41,285 nt of DNA from Sphingobium indicum BiD32 (GCF_000382885.1 NZ_CAVK010000219.1:1-41285); one strand, 5' to 3'; shown: positions 24,118-33,119, counted from the stretch's first letter. Notes: generated by a model not told the origin, from the sequence alone. Numbers and translations are program-made.

Positions 24118-25419
24118 ATGAATGACAATCTGACCCCCAAAGCCATCGTCGCCGCGCTCGACGCCCACATCATCGGCCAGCATGACGCCAAGCGCGCCGT
24201 TGCCGTGGCCCTGCGCAACCGCTGGCGGCGGCAGCATCTGCCCGACGACCTGCGGGATGAGGTGACGCCCAAGAATATCCTGATGATCGGGCCGACCGGC
24301 TGCGGCAAGACAGAGATCAGCCGTCGTCTGGCGAAACTCGCCGACGCGCCCTTCGTCAAGGTCGAAGCCACCAAATTCACCGAAGTCGGCTATGTCGGCC
24401 GCGACGTCGAACAGATCGTCCGCGATCTGGTCGAGGAAGCCGTACGGCTGGAAAAGGACCGCCGCCGCGAAGCCGTGCGCGAAGCGGCATCCGAAGCCGC
24501 TATGGCCCGCCTGCTCGACGCGCTCACCGGCAAGGAGGCGAGCGAGGCCACCCGGCTGTCCTTCCGCCAGAAGATCGAGCAGCATCAGATGAACGAGGTC
24601 GAGGTCGAGGTGGAAGTCGCCGACAGCCCCTCCATGCCGATGGAAATCCCCGGCATGGGCGGTCAGGTCGGCATGATCAACCTGTCTGACATGATGTCCA
24701 AGGCGTTCGGCCAGCAACAGAAGAAGCGCCGCAAGATGCGCGTCGCCGATGCATGGGACAAGCTGGTCGAGGAAGAGCAGGACAAGCGCCTGGATCAGGA
24801 CGATGTCGCCCGCGTCGCCATCACCAGCGCCGAGCAGAATGGCATCGTATTCCTGGACGAGATCGACAAGATTGCTGTCAGTGACGTGCGCGGCGGATCG
24901 GTCAGCCGCGAAGGCGTGCAGCGCGACCTGCTGCCATTGATTGAGGGCACCACGGTGTCCACCAAATATGGCCCGCTCAAGACCGACCATATCCTCTTCA
25001 TCGCGTCCGGTGCCTTCCACGTCGCCAAGCCCAGCGACCTGCTGCCCGAACTTCAGGGCCGCCTGCCGATCCGTGTCGAACTGAAGGCGCTGACCGAGGA
25101 GGATTTCGTCGCGATCCTCTCCGACACCAAGGCCAGCCTTGTGGCGCAATATCGCGCCCTGCTGGCGACCGAGGAAGTGACGATCGACCTGACCACCGAC
25201 GGCATCCGCGCGGTTGCGCGCATCGCCGCCGAAGTGAATAGCGAAGTCGAAAATATCGGTGCTCGCCGTCTCCAGACGGTCATGGAAAAGCTACTGGAGG
25301 ATGTGAGCTTCGAGGCAGAGGACCGCCGCGGCGAAACGCTGGTGATCGACCGCACCTATGTCGAGAAGCAGCTCAGCGCGATCGCCCACGACACGGATCT
25401 GAGCAAATATGTGTTGTAA
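24118..25419 (+). CDS. hslU: ATP-dependent protease ATPase subunit HslU
   Basis: HslU is the AAA+ unfoldase that feeds substrates to HslV. The 433-residue protein has Walker [14 protein letters not shown], the pore motif region in [17 protein letters not shown], a roughly 100-residue intermediate (I) domain, Walker [13 protein letters not shown], sensor/arginine segments [13 protein letters not shown] and INIT-like [14 protein letters not shown], and the C-terminal DLSKYVL tail, which inserts into HslV. ATG 24118 is preceded by GGAGAAGGA. The gene is flanked on both sides by palindromic repeats, so hslV-hslU co-transcription must pass through copy A. Confidence 0.98.
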   Translation: MNDNLTPKAIVAALDAHIIGQHDAKRAVAVALRNRWRRQHLPDDLRDEVTPKNILMIGPTGCGKTEISRRLAKLADAPFVKVEATKFTEVGYVGRDVEQIVRDLVEEAVRLEKDRRREAVREAASEAAMARLLDALTGKEASEATRLSFRQKIEQHQMNEVEVEVEVADSPSMPMEIPGMGGQVGMINLSDMMSKAFGQQQKKRRKMRVADAWDKLVEEEQDKRLDQDDVARVAITSAEQNGIVFLDEIDKIAVSDVRGGSVSREGVQRDLLPLIEGTTVSTKYGPLKTDHILFIASGAFHVAKPSDLLPELQGRLPIRVELKALTEEDFVAILSDTKASLVAQYRALLATEEVTIDLTTDGIRAVARIAAEVNSEVENIGARRLQTVMEKLLEDVSFEAEDRRGETLVIDRTYVEKQLSAIAHDTDLSKYVL

Positions 25420-25430
25420 CTTAACTTCCT

Positions 25431-25521
25431 CCCCTCCCTTCACGGAGGGGTCGGGGGAGGGCATGTAAGGGTGGAGATCGCTTTACATCCCCTCCCCTAA
25501 CCCCGCCCCCAAGCGGGAGGG
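25431..25521. repeat. Palindromic repeat after hslU (copy B, inverted relative to copy A)
   Basis: This contains GGGGTCGGGGGAGGG and CCCCTCCCCTAACCCC around an inner ATGTAA...TTACAT pair, flanked by CCCCTCC/GGAGGGG and a CCCGCCC/GGGAGGG-type hairpin. Its reverse complement carries the same core as copy A. It lies in the gap between convergent hslU and proS and could also act as a bidirectional terminator. Confidence 0.85.
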
Positions 25522-25525
25522 TGAT

Positions 25526-27052
25526 TTAATAACTCCGCCCCACCAGCACCCGCTCTACCGCCTTCTCTCCCGTAAACACACACGTTCCGTCAGCGGCCTC
25601 CGCATCGTTGGGCACATTGCGCAGCGTCAGCTTCTCGCCCTTGAGCCACTGCACCACCTTCTCCAGCGCCTCGCCGGTCGGCTTGGCCCATTGCACCAGC
25701 GCCCAGCCGGGCTTGGCGCTGGCGTTGAAATAGGTTTTCAGCGCATCTATGTCGGTGATCGACTTGTCGATGCGGCCGTCTAGCCGCGCCTTGGCGTCCG
25801 CGAATAGCGACGCCTGCACATCCTCCAGCATCGCCGTCGCCCCGGCGACGAAATCGCCCTTGGCCACCACCTGACTGTCAAGCTTGCCGTCGGCCCGATA
25901 GAGCCGGTCGCGACGGATGACCGACACATTGCCGCCCGCGACATCGCGCCCGCCGACTTCAATCACGATCGGCGCACCCTTCTTGACCCAACCCCAACGC
26001 TTGGTCGCCGCCTTGGCCGGGCGACGATCGAGCAACGCCCGCACCGGTTCACGAAACACGTCGAGCGCGTTGAGCTGGCTCACCAGATCGGCGCAGTAAT
26101 CGACGATCGCCGCATCCTCTTCGGTATCGCGCAGCATTGGCACCACGACCACCTGATAGGGCGCAACGCGCGGCGGCACGCGCAGACCGTCATCATCGCC
26201 ATGGACCATGATCAGGCCACCGATCATCCGGGTGGACATGCCCCAGCTTGTCGTCTGCGCCAGCTCCTGTTGCCCTTCGGCATTCTGATATTTGATATTC
26301 TGCGCCTGGCTGAAAGTCGTACCCAAAAAATGCGACGTGCCCGCCTGCAACGCCTTGCCGTCCTGCATGATCGCTTCGATCGAGTAAGTGGCGACCGCGC
26401 CGGGGAAGCGTTCATTCTCCGGCTTCTCGCCAGCCACCACCGGCATGGCAACGCAATCTTCGGCAAAGCTGCGATAGACTTCCAGCATCTTCATCGTCTC
26501 TTCCATCGCCTCATCGACGGTGGCGTGGGCGGTATGGCCTTCCTGCCAGAGAAATTCGGTGGTGCGCAGGAACATGCGGGTGCGCATTTCCCAGCGCACG
26601 ACATTGGCCCACTGGTTGATCAGCACGGGCAGGTCGCGCCACGACTGGACCCAGCGGCTGAACGCCGCGCCGATCACCGTTTCCGACGTCGGGCGCACGA
26701 CCAGCGGTTCCTCCAGCTTCGCTTCGGGATCGGGGACCAGCTTGCCGTCCTTCTGGATCAGCCGGTGATGGGTGACGACCGCCATTTCCTTGGCAAAGCC
26801 GTCGACATGCTCGGCTTCCTTCTCGAAATAGCTCAGCGGAATGAACAGCGGGAAATAGCAATTTTCATGTCCCGTCGCCTTGATCCGCGCGTCGAGCAGG
26901 GTCTGGATACGTTCCCAGATGCCATAGCCCCACGGCCGGATGACCATGCAGCCGCGCACGCCGCTTTCTTCGGCCAGGTCAGCCTCCGAAATGACGGCCT
27001 GATACCAAGCGGAGAAATCCTGCTCGCGGGTGACGGAAAGGGCGTGTTTCAC
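25526..27052 (-). CDS. proS: Proline--tRNA ligase, archaeal/eukaryotic-type
   Basis: ProRS charges tRNA-Pro. The 508-residue protein resembles the archaeal/eukaryal-type enzymes, as also found in Thermus: VRGCMVIRPWGYGIWERIQ, ENCYFPLFIPLSYFEKEAEHV, RPTSETVIG, the class II motif 2 VVRWEMRTRMFLRTTEFLWQEGHTAHAT, TSHFLGTTFSQAQN and MVHGDDDGLRVPP (motif 3 region). No bacterial editing insertion is seen between motifs 2 and 3. The C-terminus ends GRSY, a terminal Tyr as in the archaeal type, but the zinc-binding cysteines of that domain are reduced to a single CVFTG. GTG 27052 fits the homologous N-terminus (KHALSVTREQDF); its Shine-Dalgarno is weak. Confidence 0.95.
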   Translation of the reverse strand: MKHALSVTREQDFSAWYQAVISEADLAEESGVRGCMVIRPWGYGIWERIQTLLDARIKATGHENCYFPLFIPLSYFEKEAEHVDGFAKEMAVVTHHRLIQKDGKLVPDPEAKLEEPLVVRPTSETVIGAAFSRWVQSWRDLPVLINQWANVVRWEMRTRMFLRTTEFLWQEGHTAHATVDEAMEETMKMLEVYRSFAEDCVAMPVVAGEKPENERFPGAVATYSIEAIMQDGKALQAGTSHFLGTTFSQAQNIKYQNAEGQQELAQTTSWGMSTRMIGGLIMVHGDDDGLRVPPRVAPYQVVVVPMLRDTEEDAAIVDYCADLVSQLNALDVFREPVRALLDRRPAKAATKRWGWVKKGAPIVIEVGGRDVAGGNVSVIRRDRLYRADGKLDSQVVAKGDFVAGATAMLEDVQASLFADAKARLDGRIDKSITDIDALKTYFNASAKPGWALVQWAKPTGEALEKVVQWLKGEKLTLRNVPNDAEAADGTCVFTGEKAVERVLVGRSY

Positions 27053-27138
27053 GGGAATGGCTTGCCTGCTGTAGGGAATGGATGGCGCGCAATAGGCCAA
27101 GCGCGCCGTCCCCGTCCACCCCCGACGCACATTGGCGT

Positions 27139-27483
27139 TCAGCCGACGGCAACGCCCAGTTTTTCAAGCCAGGCGCGGGCCTGCTTCGGTTCGCCCGGCG
27201 CGTCGGACGCCACCGGGCCGCGCGCCGCAAGGAAGGACTGGTGCAGCGCAAATGGCTCCAGCCCCAATTGATCGCGCAAAGCATCGATATCGGCTGCCAG
27301 TTCAGCCAGCGCCGCAACGACTGGTGCCGCCTTGGCGCGGGCCTGCCGGTCGGGCTTGTGGTCGAACAGCCCCCACACCCCGCCAGCAGTGGTGTGCAAC
27401 GCCGCGATCAGCGCCGCGTCATATTCGGCTTCCAGCTCGGCCCGCCTTACGTCCAGTCGTTCGAGTCGGTCGGCCTTCGCCAT
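27139..27483 (-). CDS. Conserved hypothetical protein, helical
   Basis: A 114-residue protein, Ala-rich and mostly predicted alpha-helical, with a charged coiled-coil-like N-terminus (KADRLERLDVRRAELEAEYD) and no signal or membrane segment. It lies between phaR (four bases upstream) and proS on the same strand, so it is probably co-transcribed with both. No motif or family is recognised, and no function is proposed. ATG 27483 almost abuts the phaR stop. Confidence 0.7.
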   Translation of the reverse strand: MAKADRLERLDVRRAELEAEYDAALIAALHTTAGGVWGLFDHKPDRQARAKAAPVVAALAELAADIDALRDQLGLEPFALHQSFLAARGPVASDAPGEPKQARAWLEKLGVAVG

Positions 27484-27487
27484 TGGG

Positions 27488-28060
27488 TCAGCCCAGCTTG
27501 TCTATCTTGGCGTTGAGCGCGGCAAGTTGCGCCTTCAACACGGCAATCTCGTCATCCTTCTCCGCCTCAGCCGGAGTCGCCATGCCCGGAACGTTCGGCA
27601 TCAGGCCACCTGCGCCCTTGAACGCGCTGGTCGCTGCCTCGAACATCTGCATGTTGCGCTTTGCGATCTCGGCCAGCGGGCCGCCACCGAACGCACCCTG
27701 CATCGCTTCCTGAAACTGCAACTGGTTCTTGCGGAAAGCGTCCATCGACGCTTCTAGATATTGCGGCACCATCGACTGCATCGAATCGCCATACATGGAG
27801 ATCAGCTGGCGCAAGAAATTGACCGGCAGCATATTTTCGCCGCGCTGTTCTTCTTCCATGATGATCTGGGTCAGGACATTATGGGTGATGTCCTCACCGC
27901 TCTTGGCATCGACGACCGTGAATTCGCGGCCCTCGCGCGTCATCTGCGACAACAGATCAAGAGTGATGTAACTGGAGGTTTCGGTGTTATAAAGCCGCCG
28001 GTTAGCGTATTTCTTGATAACCACCGGCTCCGATTCATTAGCCGTTTTAGATTTGGCCAT
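27488..28060 (-). CDS. phaR: Polyhydroxyalkanoate synthesis regulator PhaR
   Basis: PhaR is a repressor that binds DNA and PHA granules and controls phasin and PHA genes. The 190-residue product shows the family's N-terminal DNA-binding domain KKYANRRLYNTETSSYITLD, the second conserved block ITHNVLTQIIMEEEQ, and a C-terminal helical region ending in a coiled coil. ATG 28060 has GAGG in good position. Its start codon lies within a CCATGG palindrome that also contains the start codon of the divergent PHA-synthase-like gene, so the two genes have no intergenic spacer. The neighbourhood (PHA-type hydrolase, acetyl-CoA acetyltransferase) supports a PHA role. Confidence 0.93.
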   Translation of the reverse strand: MAKSKTANESEPVVIKKYANRRLYNTETSSYITLDLLSQMTREGREFTVVDAKSGEDITHNVLTQIIMEEEQRGENMLPVNFLRQLISMYGDSMQSMVPQYLEASMDAFRKNQLQFQEAMQGAFGGGPLAEIAKRNMQMFEAATSAFKGAGGLMPNVPGMATPAEAEKDDEIAVLKAQLAALNAKIDKLG

Positions 28061-29147
28061 GGACACCTCTCCCGCATCTGCACAATCCTCATTAGCACAG
28101 GGCGTTGCCGCACCGCAACATGGGCCACGGCCTTTACCCCTTTTTCTCAACATTTTATGGCGCGAAACGGAGGGGGATGCTGACCTACGCAAACGCGCCT
28201 TCATCGGCCTGCGTCGTTATCAACAGGCGCAGCGCCCCGCCCCGCCACCGGCCCCCGCCAGCATGGCACAGGCAGGCAGCGCCCGGCTGCTGCGCTATGG
28301 CGTTGATAATGGCCGCGCACCGGTCGTTTTCGTGCCCTCGCTCATCAATCCGCCCCAAGTGCTGGACCTGTCCGAACGCCGGTCTTTGCTGCGCCATATG
28401 GCCGCAGCAGGGCATGACGCCTGCCTGGTGGACTGGGGCAGTCCGTCCACGCTGGATGCCAAGATGGGATTGGATGGTCATATAGCGGACCGCCTCTTGC
28501 CGTTGATCGCTGCGCTGCCACGCCCCCCCATTTTGGTGGGCTATTGCCTGGGCGGGACGCTGGCGCTGGGTGCGGCGATGCTGCACCCGATGCAGGCGGT
28601 GGCGACCATCGCGTCGCCCTGGCGCTTCGATGGCTTCGCGGACGCAGATCGACAGGAAATCAGCGCCTTGTGGCGCGGCGCAAAGCCGGTGTGCGAACGA
28701 TTGGGCTATGTGCCGATGGAGGTGCTGCAATCTGGTTTCTGGGCGATGGACCCGGCCCGGACGATTCGCAAATTCGCCGCCTTTGCCGATGTCGCGGCGG
28801 GATCGGACGGCGAACGCGCCTTCATGGCGGTGGAGGATTGGGCCAATGGCGGGCCTCCGCTAACCTTTGCAGCGGGACGCGACCTGTTCGATCATCTCTA
28901 TGGCGACAATATAAGCGGACAAGGGCGCTGGACCGTCGGCGGGCGGACGGTCGATCCGCACGCAATCGCCTGCCCTACCCTTTCGATCCGCTCCAACACT
29001 GACCGGATCGTCCCTGCCGCCGCATCACCCGAATTGGCTACAGACTGGCGATTGCAACTGGGCCATGTCGGCATGGTCGTGGGCGGACGGGCGCGCGAAA
29101 CTCTGTGGTTTCCGTTGTCCCGGTGGCTTTCCAGCCATGGTGGATGA
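28059..29147 (+). CDS. Short PHA-synthase-like alpha/beta hydrolase (Cys nucleophile)
   Basis: The 362-residue protein carries GYCLGG with Cys163 as nucleophile, the lipase-like box of PhaC PHA synthases rather than the usual Ser elbow. Later SNTDRIVPA (Asp) and LGHVGMVVGG (His) complete the triad. Its length is close to class III PhaC (about 355 residues, needing PhaE) and much shorter than class I. No PhaE-like gene is visible. The N-terminal PLFLNILWRETEGD helix and GLRRYQ are part of the protein, which supports ATG 28059; no good Shine-Dalgarno is seen and TTG 28014 is an alternative. The thiolase follows after 49 bp. It could be a true synthase, a depolymerase, or a diverged relative. 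Confidence 0.82.
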   Translation: MDTSPASAQSSLAQGVAAPQHGPRPLPLFLNILWRETEGDADLRKRAFIGLRRYQQAQRPAPPPAPASMAQAGSARLLRYGVDNGRAPVVFVPSLINPPQVLDLSERRSLLRHMAAAGHDACLVDWGSPSTLDAKMGLDGHIADRLLPLIAALPRPPILVGYCLGGTLALGAAMLHPMQAVATIASPWRFDGFADADRQEISALWRGAKPVCERLGYVPMEVLQSGFWAMDPARTIRKFAAFADVAAGSDGERAFMAVEDWANGGPPLTFAAGRDLFDHLYGDNISGQGRWTVGGRTVDPHAIACPTLSIRSNTDRIVPAAASPELATDWRLQLGHVGMVVGGRARETLWFPLSRWLSSHGG

Positions 29148-29196
29148 TGCTATGTGCGCCTGCGAAAAGAAACCGCAATAATAGAGGATAGAGCCT

Positions 29197-30369
29197 TTGT
29201 CAGATATCGTCATCACCGCCGCCAAGCGCACTGCCGTCGGCAGCTTCATGGGTGCGTTCGGTTCGACTCCGGCGCATGAACTGGGGCGCCAGGCGATCAT
29301 CGCTGCGCTGGCGCAGGCGGGCGTTGCGCCCGATGAAGTGGATGAGGTGATATTGGGCCAGGTGCTGAGCGCCGGTCAGGGTCAAAATCCGGCCCGTCAG
29401 GCCGCCGTCAATGCCGGTATTCCGGTGGAGCGCACGGCGATCGGCCTCAACCAGCTCTGCGGCTCCGGCCTTCGCGCGGTCGCATTGGCGGCCCAGGCGA
29501 TCCGCGCGGGCGACGCGAACATCATGGTGGCTGGCGGGCAGGAAAGCATGTCGCTTGCCCCCCATGCGCAATATCTGCGCGCGGGCACGAAGATGGGACC
29601 GCTGACGCTGCTCGACACGATGACGCATGACGGCCTGACCGATGCCTTCAACAATTATCACATGGGCGTGACCGCCGAAAATCTGGCCGAAAAGTACCAG
29701 ATCAGCCGCGAAGCGCAGGACGCCTTTGCCGTCGCCAGCCAGAACAAGGCCGAAGCCGCGCGCGCTTCGGGCCGCTTCGCCGATGAGATCGTGCCGATCA
29801 CGATCAAGGGCCGCAAGGGCGACACCATTGTCGATGCCGACGAATATATCCGCGCTGGCGCGACGATCGAGGCGATGCAGGCGCTGCGTCCTGCGTTCAA
29901 GAAGGATGGCAGCGTCACCGCCGGTAACGCCAGCGGCCTGAATGATGGTGCCGCCGCACTGGTGCTGATGACCGCCGACGCCGCCGCCAAGCGCGGCGCG
30001 AGCATCCTGGGCCGGATCGCGGGTTTTGCGACCTGCGGCGTCGATCCCTCGATCATGGGCATCGGCCCGGCCCCGGCCAGCCGCAAGGCGCTGGAGAAGG
30101 CGGGCTGGTCGCTGGCCGATCTCGATCTGATCGAAGCCAATGAAGCGTTCGCGGCGCAGGCGCTGTCTGTGGGGCAGGAACTGGGCTGGGATGCGTCCAA
30201 GGTCAACGTCAATGGCGGCGCGATCGCCATCGGCCACCCGATCGGCGCATCGGGCGCGCGGGTGCTGACCACCCTGCTCTACGAAATGGCCAAGCGCGAC
30301 GCGAAAAAGGGTCTGGCAACCCTGTGCATCGGCGGCGGCATGGGCGTGGCGATGTGCATCGAACGCTGA
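29197..30369 (+). CDS. Acetyl-CoA C-acetyltransferase (biosynthetic thiolase)
   Basis: This enzyme condenses two acetyl-CoA to acetoacetyl-CoA, or runs in reverse in degradation. The 390-residue protein has the acyl-binding Cys88 in [11 protein letters not shown], the substrate-orienting NEAFAAQAL, the His in [17 protein letters not shown] and the second catalytic Cys in [10 protein letters not shown]. The start is TTG 29197 with AGAGGA at good spacing; no in-frame ATG fits the conserved [15 protein letters not shown]-terminus. Downstream of the PHA-synthase-like gene, it probably feeds PHA synthesis (PhaA role), although beta-ketothiolases of other pathways look the same. Confidence 0.95.
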   Translation: MSDIVITAAKRTAVGSFMGAFGSTPAHELGRQAIIAALAQAGVAPDEVDEVILGQVLSAGQGQNPARQAAVNAGIPVERTAIGLNQLCGSGLRAVALAAQAIRAGDANIMVAGGQESMSLAPHAQYLRAGTKMGPLTLLDTMTHDGLTDAFNNYHMGVTAENLAEKYQISREAQDAFAVASQNKAEAARASGRFADEIVPITIKGRKGDTIVDADEYIRAGATIEAMQALRPAFKKDGSVTAGNASGLNDGAAALVLMTADAAAKRGASILGRIAGFATCGVDPSIMGIGPAPASRKALEKAGWSLADLDLIEANEAFAAQALSVGQELGWDASKVNVNGGAIAIGHPIGASGARVLTTLLYEMAKRDAKKGLATLCIGGGMGVAMCIER

Positions 30370-30388
30370 CCGTCTGAGAGATTGTGAA

Positions 30389-30422
30389 GGTCGTCGCTCC
30401 CAACGGAGCGGCGGCCTTTTTT
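30389..30422 (+). terminator. Rho-independent terminator of the thiolase operon
   Basis: GGTCGTCGCTCC, loop CAAC and GGAGCGGCGGCC form a 12-pair stem with two G-U pairs, followed by six T residues. It lies 20 bases after the thiolase stop. Confidence 0.88.
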
Positions 30423-30425
30423 GTG

Positions 30426-30575
30426 TCAGCCGTTGTGCGGGGCAGTCCGGCAGCGATCGGAACAATAGACGACATTGTCCCAGTCGCGTTCCCACTTCTT
30501 GCGCCAGGCAAAGGGGCGATTGCAGACCGGGCAGGTCTTGGTCGGCAGATCCCGCTTGGCGACACCGCGTGGCAT
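30426..30575 (-). CDS. DUF2256 zinc-ribbon-like mini-protein
   Basis: A 49-residue frame on the minus strand reads [22 protein letters not shown] and then [13 protein letters not shown], the DUF2256 signature: two CxxC-type pairs (C15, C18, then C38, C42), probably binding zinc. DUF2256 proteins have no established function. ATG 30575 lies 18 bases after the stop of the MHS transporter, so it may be read from the same message. It ends against the thiolase terminator. Confidence 0.87.
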   Translation of the reverse strand: MPRGVAKRDLPTKTCPVCNRPFAWRKKWERDWDNVVYCSDRCRTAPHNG

Positions 30576-30593
30576 GGGCAATTCCCGGCTATA

Positions 30594-32183
30594 TCAGGCG
30601 TCGAGCGGGCGATCCTTCGTTTCGGGCAGCGCGACGAGGCAAGTGATAAGCGCCAACGCCACCACGGCCAATGTGTACCAAAGCCCGGCATAGGGATCAC
30701 CCGTCCGTGCGACGATATATTGGCTGACCAGCGGCAGAAATCCGCCGAAATAGCCGGTGCCGATATGATAGGGGATCGACAGCGACGAATAGCGGATACG
30801 CGCGGGAAAATATTCCGACAGCAAAGCCGCCACCGGCCCATAGGTCGCGCCCGAAAGGGTCCAGAGCAGCAGCAAGGCACCAAACAGCATCATCGCACGG
30901 GGCCAGTCCGGCGTCACCGTGCCGGTAGGATAGCCGCCTGCTTTCAATGCCGCGTCAAGGCCATCGACGCTCAGGTCCGTGACCACCATGCCACCTACCT
31001 GCACCGCAGGCGTGGGTGCTGCCTGCTTGTCATAGGGGATGCCGCGCTTGGAAAAATGGTCGAGCAATTTGCCGCAGGTGGTCGGCTGGACCTTGGCGAA
31101 GGGATCGAACTGGCAGTCCGGACCACGCACGACAACGGGGGCGCGTTCCCCCGCCTCGACCAGCGCCGGGTTCGCGGTCGCACCCATAAACTGGTAGAGC
31201 GGCATCAGCAGCAGCAGCACCAGCGCATAGCTGATAACGATCGGCTTCTTGCGCCCCACCCGGTCGGACAGGTGGCCGAAAAAGATGAATGCCCCCATGC
31301 CCGCAAAGGCGCTGCCGCCGACCAGCAATTGGGCGATGCCGGGCGACACATGCAGCCCGTTCTGGAGGAAATAGAGCGCCTGGAACATCACCGTATAGGC
31401 AATGACGGTAAAGCCCGCCGCGATACCGATCATCGCGACCAGCATCCGCTTTTTGTTGCCGGGATAGGTGAAGGCTTCCTTGATCGGATTTTTCGACTGG
31501 GTGCCCGCCTTCTTCATCGCGGTGAACACCGGGCTTTCGCGCAGCATCAGCCGCATCCACAGCGAAATGCCAAGCAAGGCGAGCGAGAAGAGGAAGGGCA
31601 GCCGCCAGCCCCAGGCGGCCCAAATCTCCGGCCCGACGATTGCCTGCGTGCCGACCACGACGATCAGCGACAGGATGAAACCGCCGATCACGCCCGCCTG
31701 GATGAAGCTGGTATAGAAGCCACGCCTTCCGGGCGGCGCATGTTCGGCGACGTAGATGGCCGCGCCGCCATATTCGCCCCCCAGCGCCAGCCCCTGCGCG
31801 ATCCGCAGCGTAATCAGTATGATCGGCGCGGCGATGCCGATACTGGCGGCAGACGGGGTAAGGCCAACCCCAGCCGTCGCGACGCCCATCAGGATGATGG
31901 TGGCGAGAAACGTATATTTGCGCCCCAGTCTGTCGCCCAGATAGCCGAACAGCGCCGCGCCGATCGGACGGAACGCAAAGCCGATCGCGAAGCCTGCCAG
32001 CGTATAGAGCAGTTCGACGGTAGGATTGTCAGTCGGGAAGAAGGTGCGCCCGATGATGGGAGCCAGGACGCCATAGATATAGAAATCATACCATTCAAAC
32101 ACGGTGCCGAGCGCTGAGGCGGTAATCACCAACCGGTCGCGCTTGACGTCCATCACATAGTCGCTGCCGACCGCTCCGTTCAT
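30594..32183 (-). CDS. MFS transporter, metabolite:H+ symporter (MHS) type
   Basis: A 529-residue, 12-helix major facilitator protein. The N-terminus GTVFEWYDFYIYG, motif A GYLGDRLGRKYTF after helix 2, the QGLALGGEYGGAAIYVAEHAP stretch, and the second motif A FGHLSDRVGRKKP are typical of MHS/ProP-like symporters for organic acids or osmolytes. A hydrophilic insert of about 90 residues (GATANPALVE to TPDWPRAM), with two cysteines, sits between helices 9 and 10 and is longer than the usual loop. ATG 32183 has AGGGG upstream. Given the propionate operon next door a short-chain carboxylate is a conceivable substrate, but that is only a guess. Confidence 0.92.
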   Translation of the reverse strand: MNGAVGSDYVMDVKRDRLVITASALGTVFEWYDFYIYGVLAPIIGRTFFPTDNPTVELLYTLAGFAIGFAFRPIGAALFGYLGDRLGRKYTFLATIILMGVATAGVGLTPSAASIGIAAPIILITLRIAQGLALGGEYGGAAIYVAEHAPPGRRGFYTSFIQAGVIGGFILSLIVVVGTQAIVGPEIWAAWGWRLPFLFSLALLGISLWMRLMLRESPVFTAMKKAGTQSKNPIKEAFTYPGNKKRMLVAMIGIAAGFTVIAYTVMFQALYFLQNGLHVSPGIAQLLVGGSAFAGMGAFIFFGHLSDRVGRKKPIVISYALVLLLLMPLYQFMGATANPALVEAGERAPVVVRGPDCQFDPFAKVQPTTCGKLLDHFSKRGIPYDKQAAPTPAVQVGGMVVTDLSVDGLDAALKAGGYPTGTVTPDWPRAMMLFGALLLLWTLSGATYGPVAALLSEYFPARIRYSSLSIPYHIGTGYFGGFLPLVSQYIVARTGDPYAGLWYTLAVVALALITCLVALPETKDRPLDA

Positions 32184-32350
32184 CCCCTGCCCCCTTAACT
32201 TCGCACTTTTCCCGGCAATTGTGAAATTCCGTTACCGCGTCTGGTAATTAAATTTCCAACACTGCCTTGCGCAACCGCCATCGTCGGTGCCCGAAACAAG
32301 GGGCGATATCGCATGAAGCGGAGGCAGTAGGACAGACTAAAAAGAGTCTC

Positions 32351-33040
32351 TCAATGTCGCAGTTGCAATGTCAGCAGCAGGACATGATCGACATCATCGG
32401 CCCGACCGCGATTTTTCACATATTGGTTGAGATAGCCAAGCTCGATCGTCGACTTGCCCGCCACAGGCACTTCCAGCCCGGCAAAGCTGCGCAGCCGGTC
32501 GAACCCTTTGCGTGCGCCCCAGTCGGTATCGTTCAGGGCAACGAACCCCTCCGCATAAGCGAGCGCCGAGACGCCGCCGGTATTGCCGCTCAACGGCACC
32601 GCCAGCCGCAGCATCTGGCGCAGCCGCCAGGCCATATCGTCGCCATTAGACAGCCAGCGCTGCTCCATCCGCGTGCGCGACGAGAGCGGCCCGCCCGCCA
32701 GCTTGCCCAGCGACCAGTTGATCTGCTGAAAACCGCGATGCTCGCGCGTCTCGCCACCGCCCGGCTGGGGCGTGCGGACATAGGCATAGCCCTGATAGAT
32801 GGTCAGCCGGTCGGACAGTTTCACGCCGATGGCTGGGCGCAGCAGCATCTGGTCCAGCCCGTCCATATGCGTGCCAAAGCGCGACTGGACTTCGGCAAAA
32901 TAGACGATGTCGCCCGAAATCGGTCCCTGCGCGATGGTCTGGAGCCAGAATTGCTGATCTTCGGCGGCGTGGGCCGGTAGCGCGATCAGGCTCAAGGCGA
33001 TGGCGGAAAGGCGAAGGATCGTCGGTCGGAGGCTGTTCAT
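32351..33040 (-). CDS. DUF2490 outer-membrane-type protein
   Basis: The 229-residue precursor has a signal peptide ending ALPAHAAED and then alternating beta-strand-like segments: FWLQTIAQG, YFAEVQSRFG, MLLRPAIGVKLSDRLTIYQGYAYVR, RMEQRWL, and a C-terminus ending in strands with terminal LQLRH. This matches DUF2490, a family thought to form small beta-barrels in the outer membrane. ATG 33040 has no good Shine-Dalgarno. A 206-bp gap with repeat copy C separates it from pccA, and an AT-rich stretch before the gene may hold its own promoter. Its function is unknown. Confidence 0.85.
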   Translation of the reverse strand: MNSLRPTILRLSAIALSLIALPAHAAEDQQFWLQTIAQGPISGDIVYFAEVQSRFGTHMDGLDQMLLRPAIGVKLSDRLTIYQGYAYVRTPQPGGGETREHRGFQQINWSLGKLAGGPLSSRTRMEQRWLSNGDDMAWRLRQMLRLAVPLSGNTGGVSALAYAEGFVALNDTDWGARKGFDRLRSFAGLEVPVAGKSTIELGYLNQYVKNRGRADDVDHVLLLTLQLRH

Positions 33041-33119
33041 GCGGAGGCTGCTAAGGGAAAGGCCGGGGCCGGGGCAAGCCGCGACAGGCGGGCGAAACAT
33101 AAAATAACAAAGGCCGCTC

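Noticed and set aside
23347..25149. 600-codon minus-strand open frame opposite hslV and hslU
   Set aside because: It runs through two well-conserved genes and the repeat between them, with low-complexity His/Gly/Asp content. It is an antisense artefact.
24017..25521. CRISPR-like array from the repeated G/C-rich units
   Set aside because: The units are palindromic, irregularly spaced, separated by a gene and inverted; no cas genes are present.
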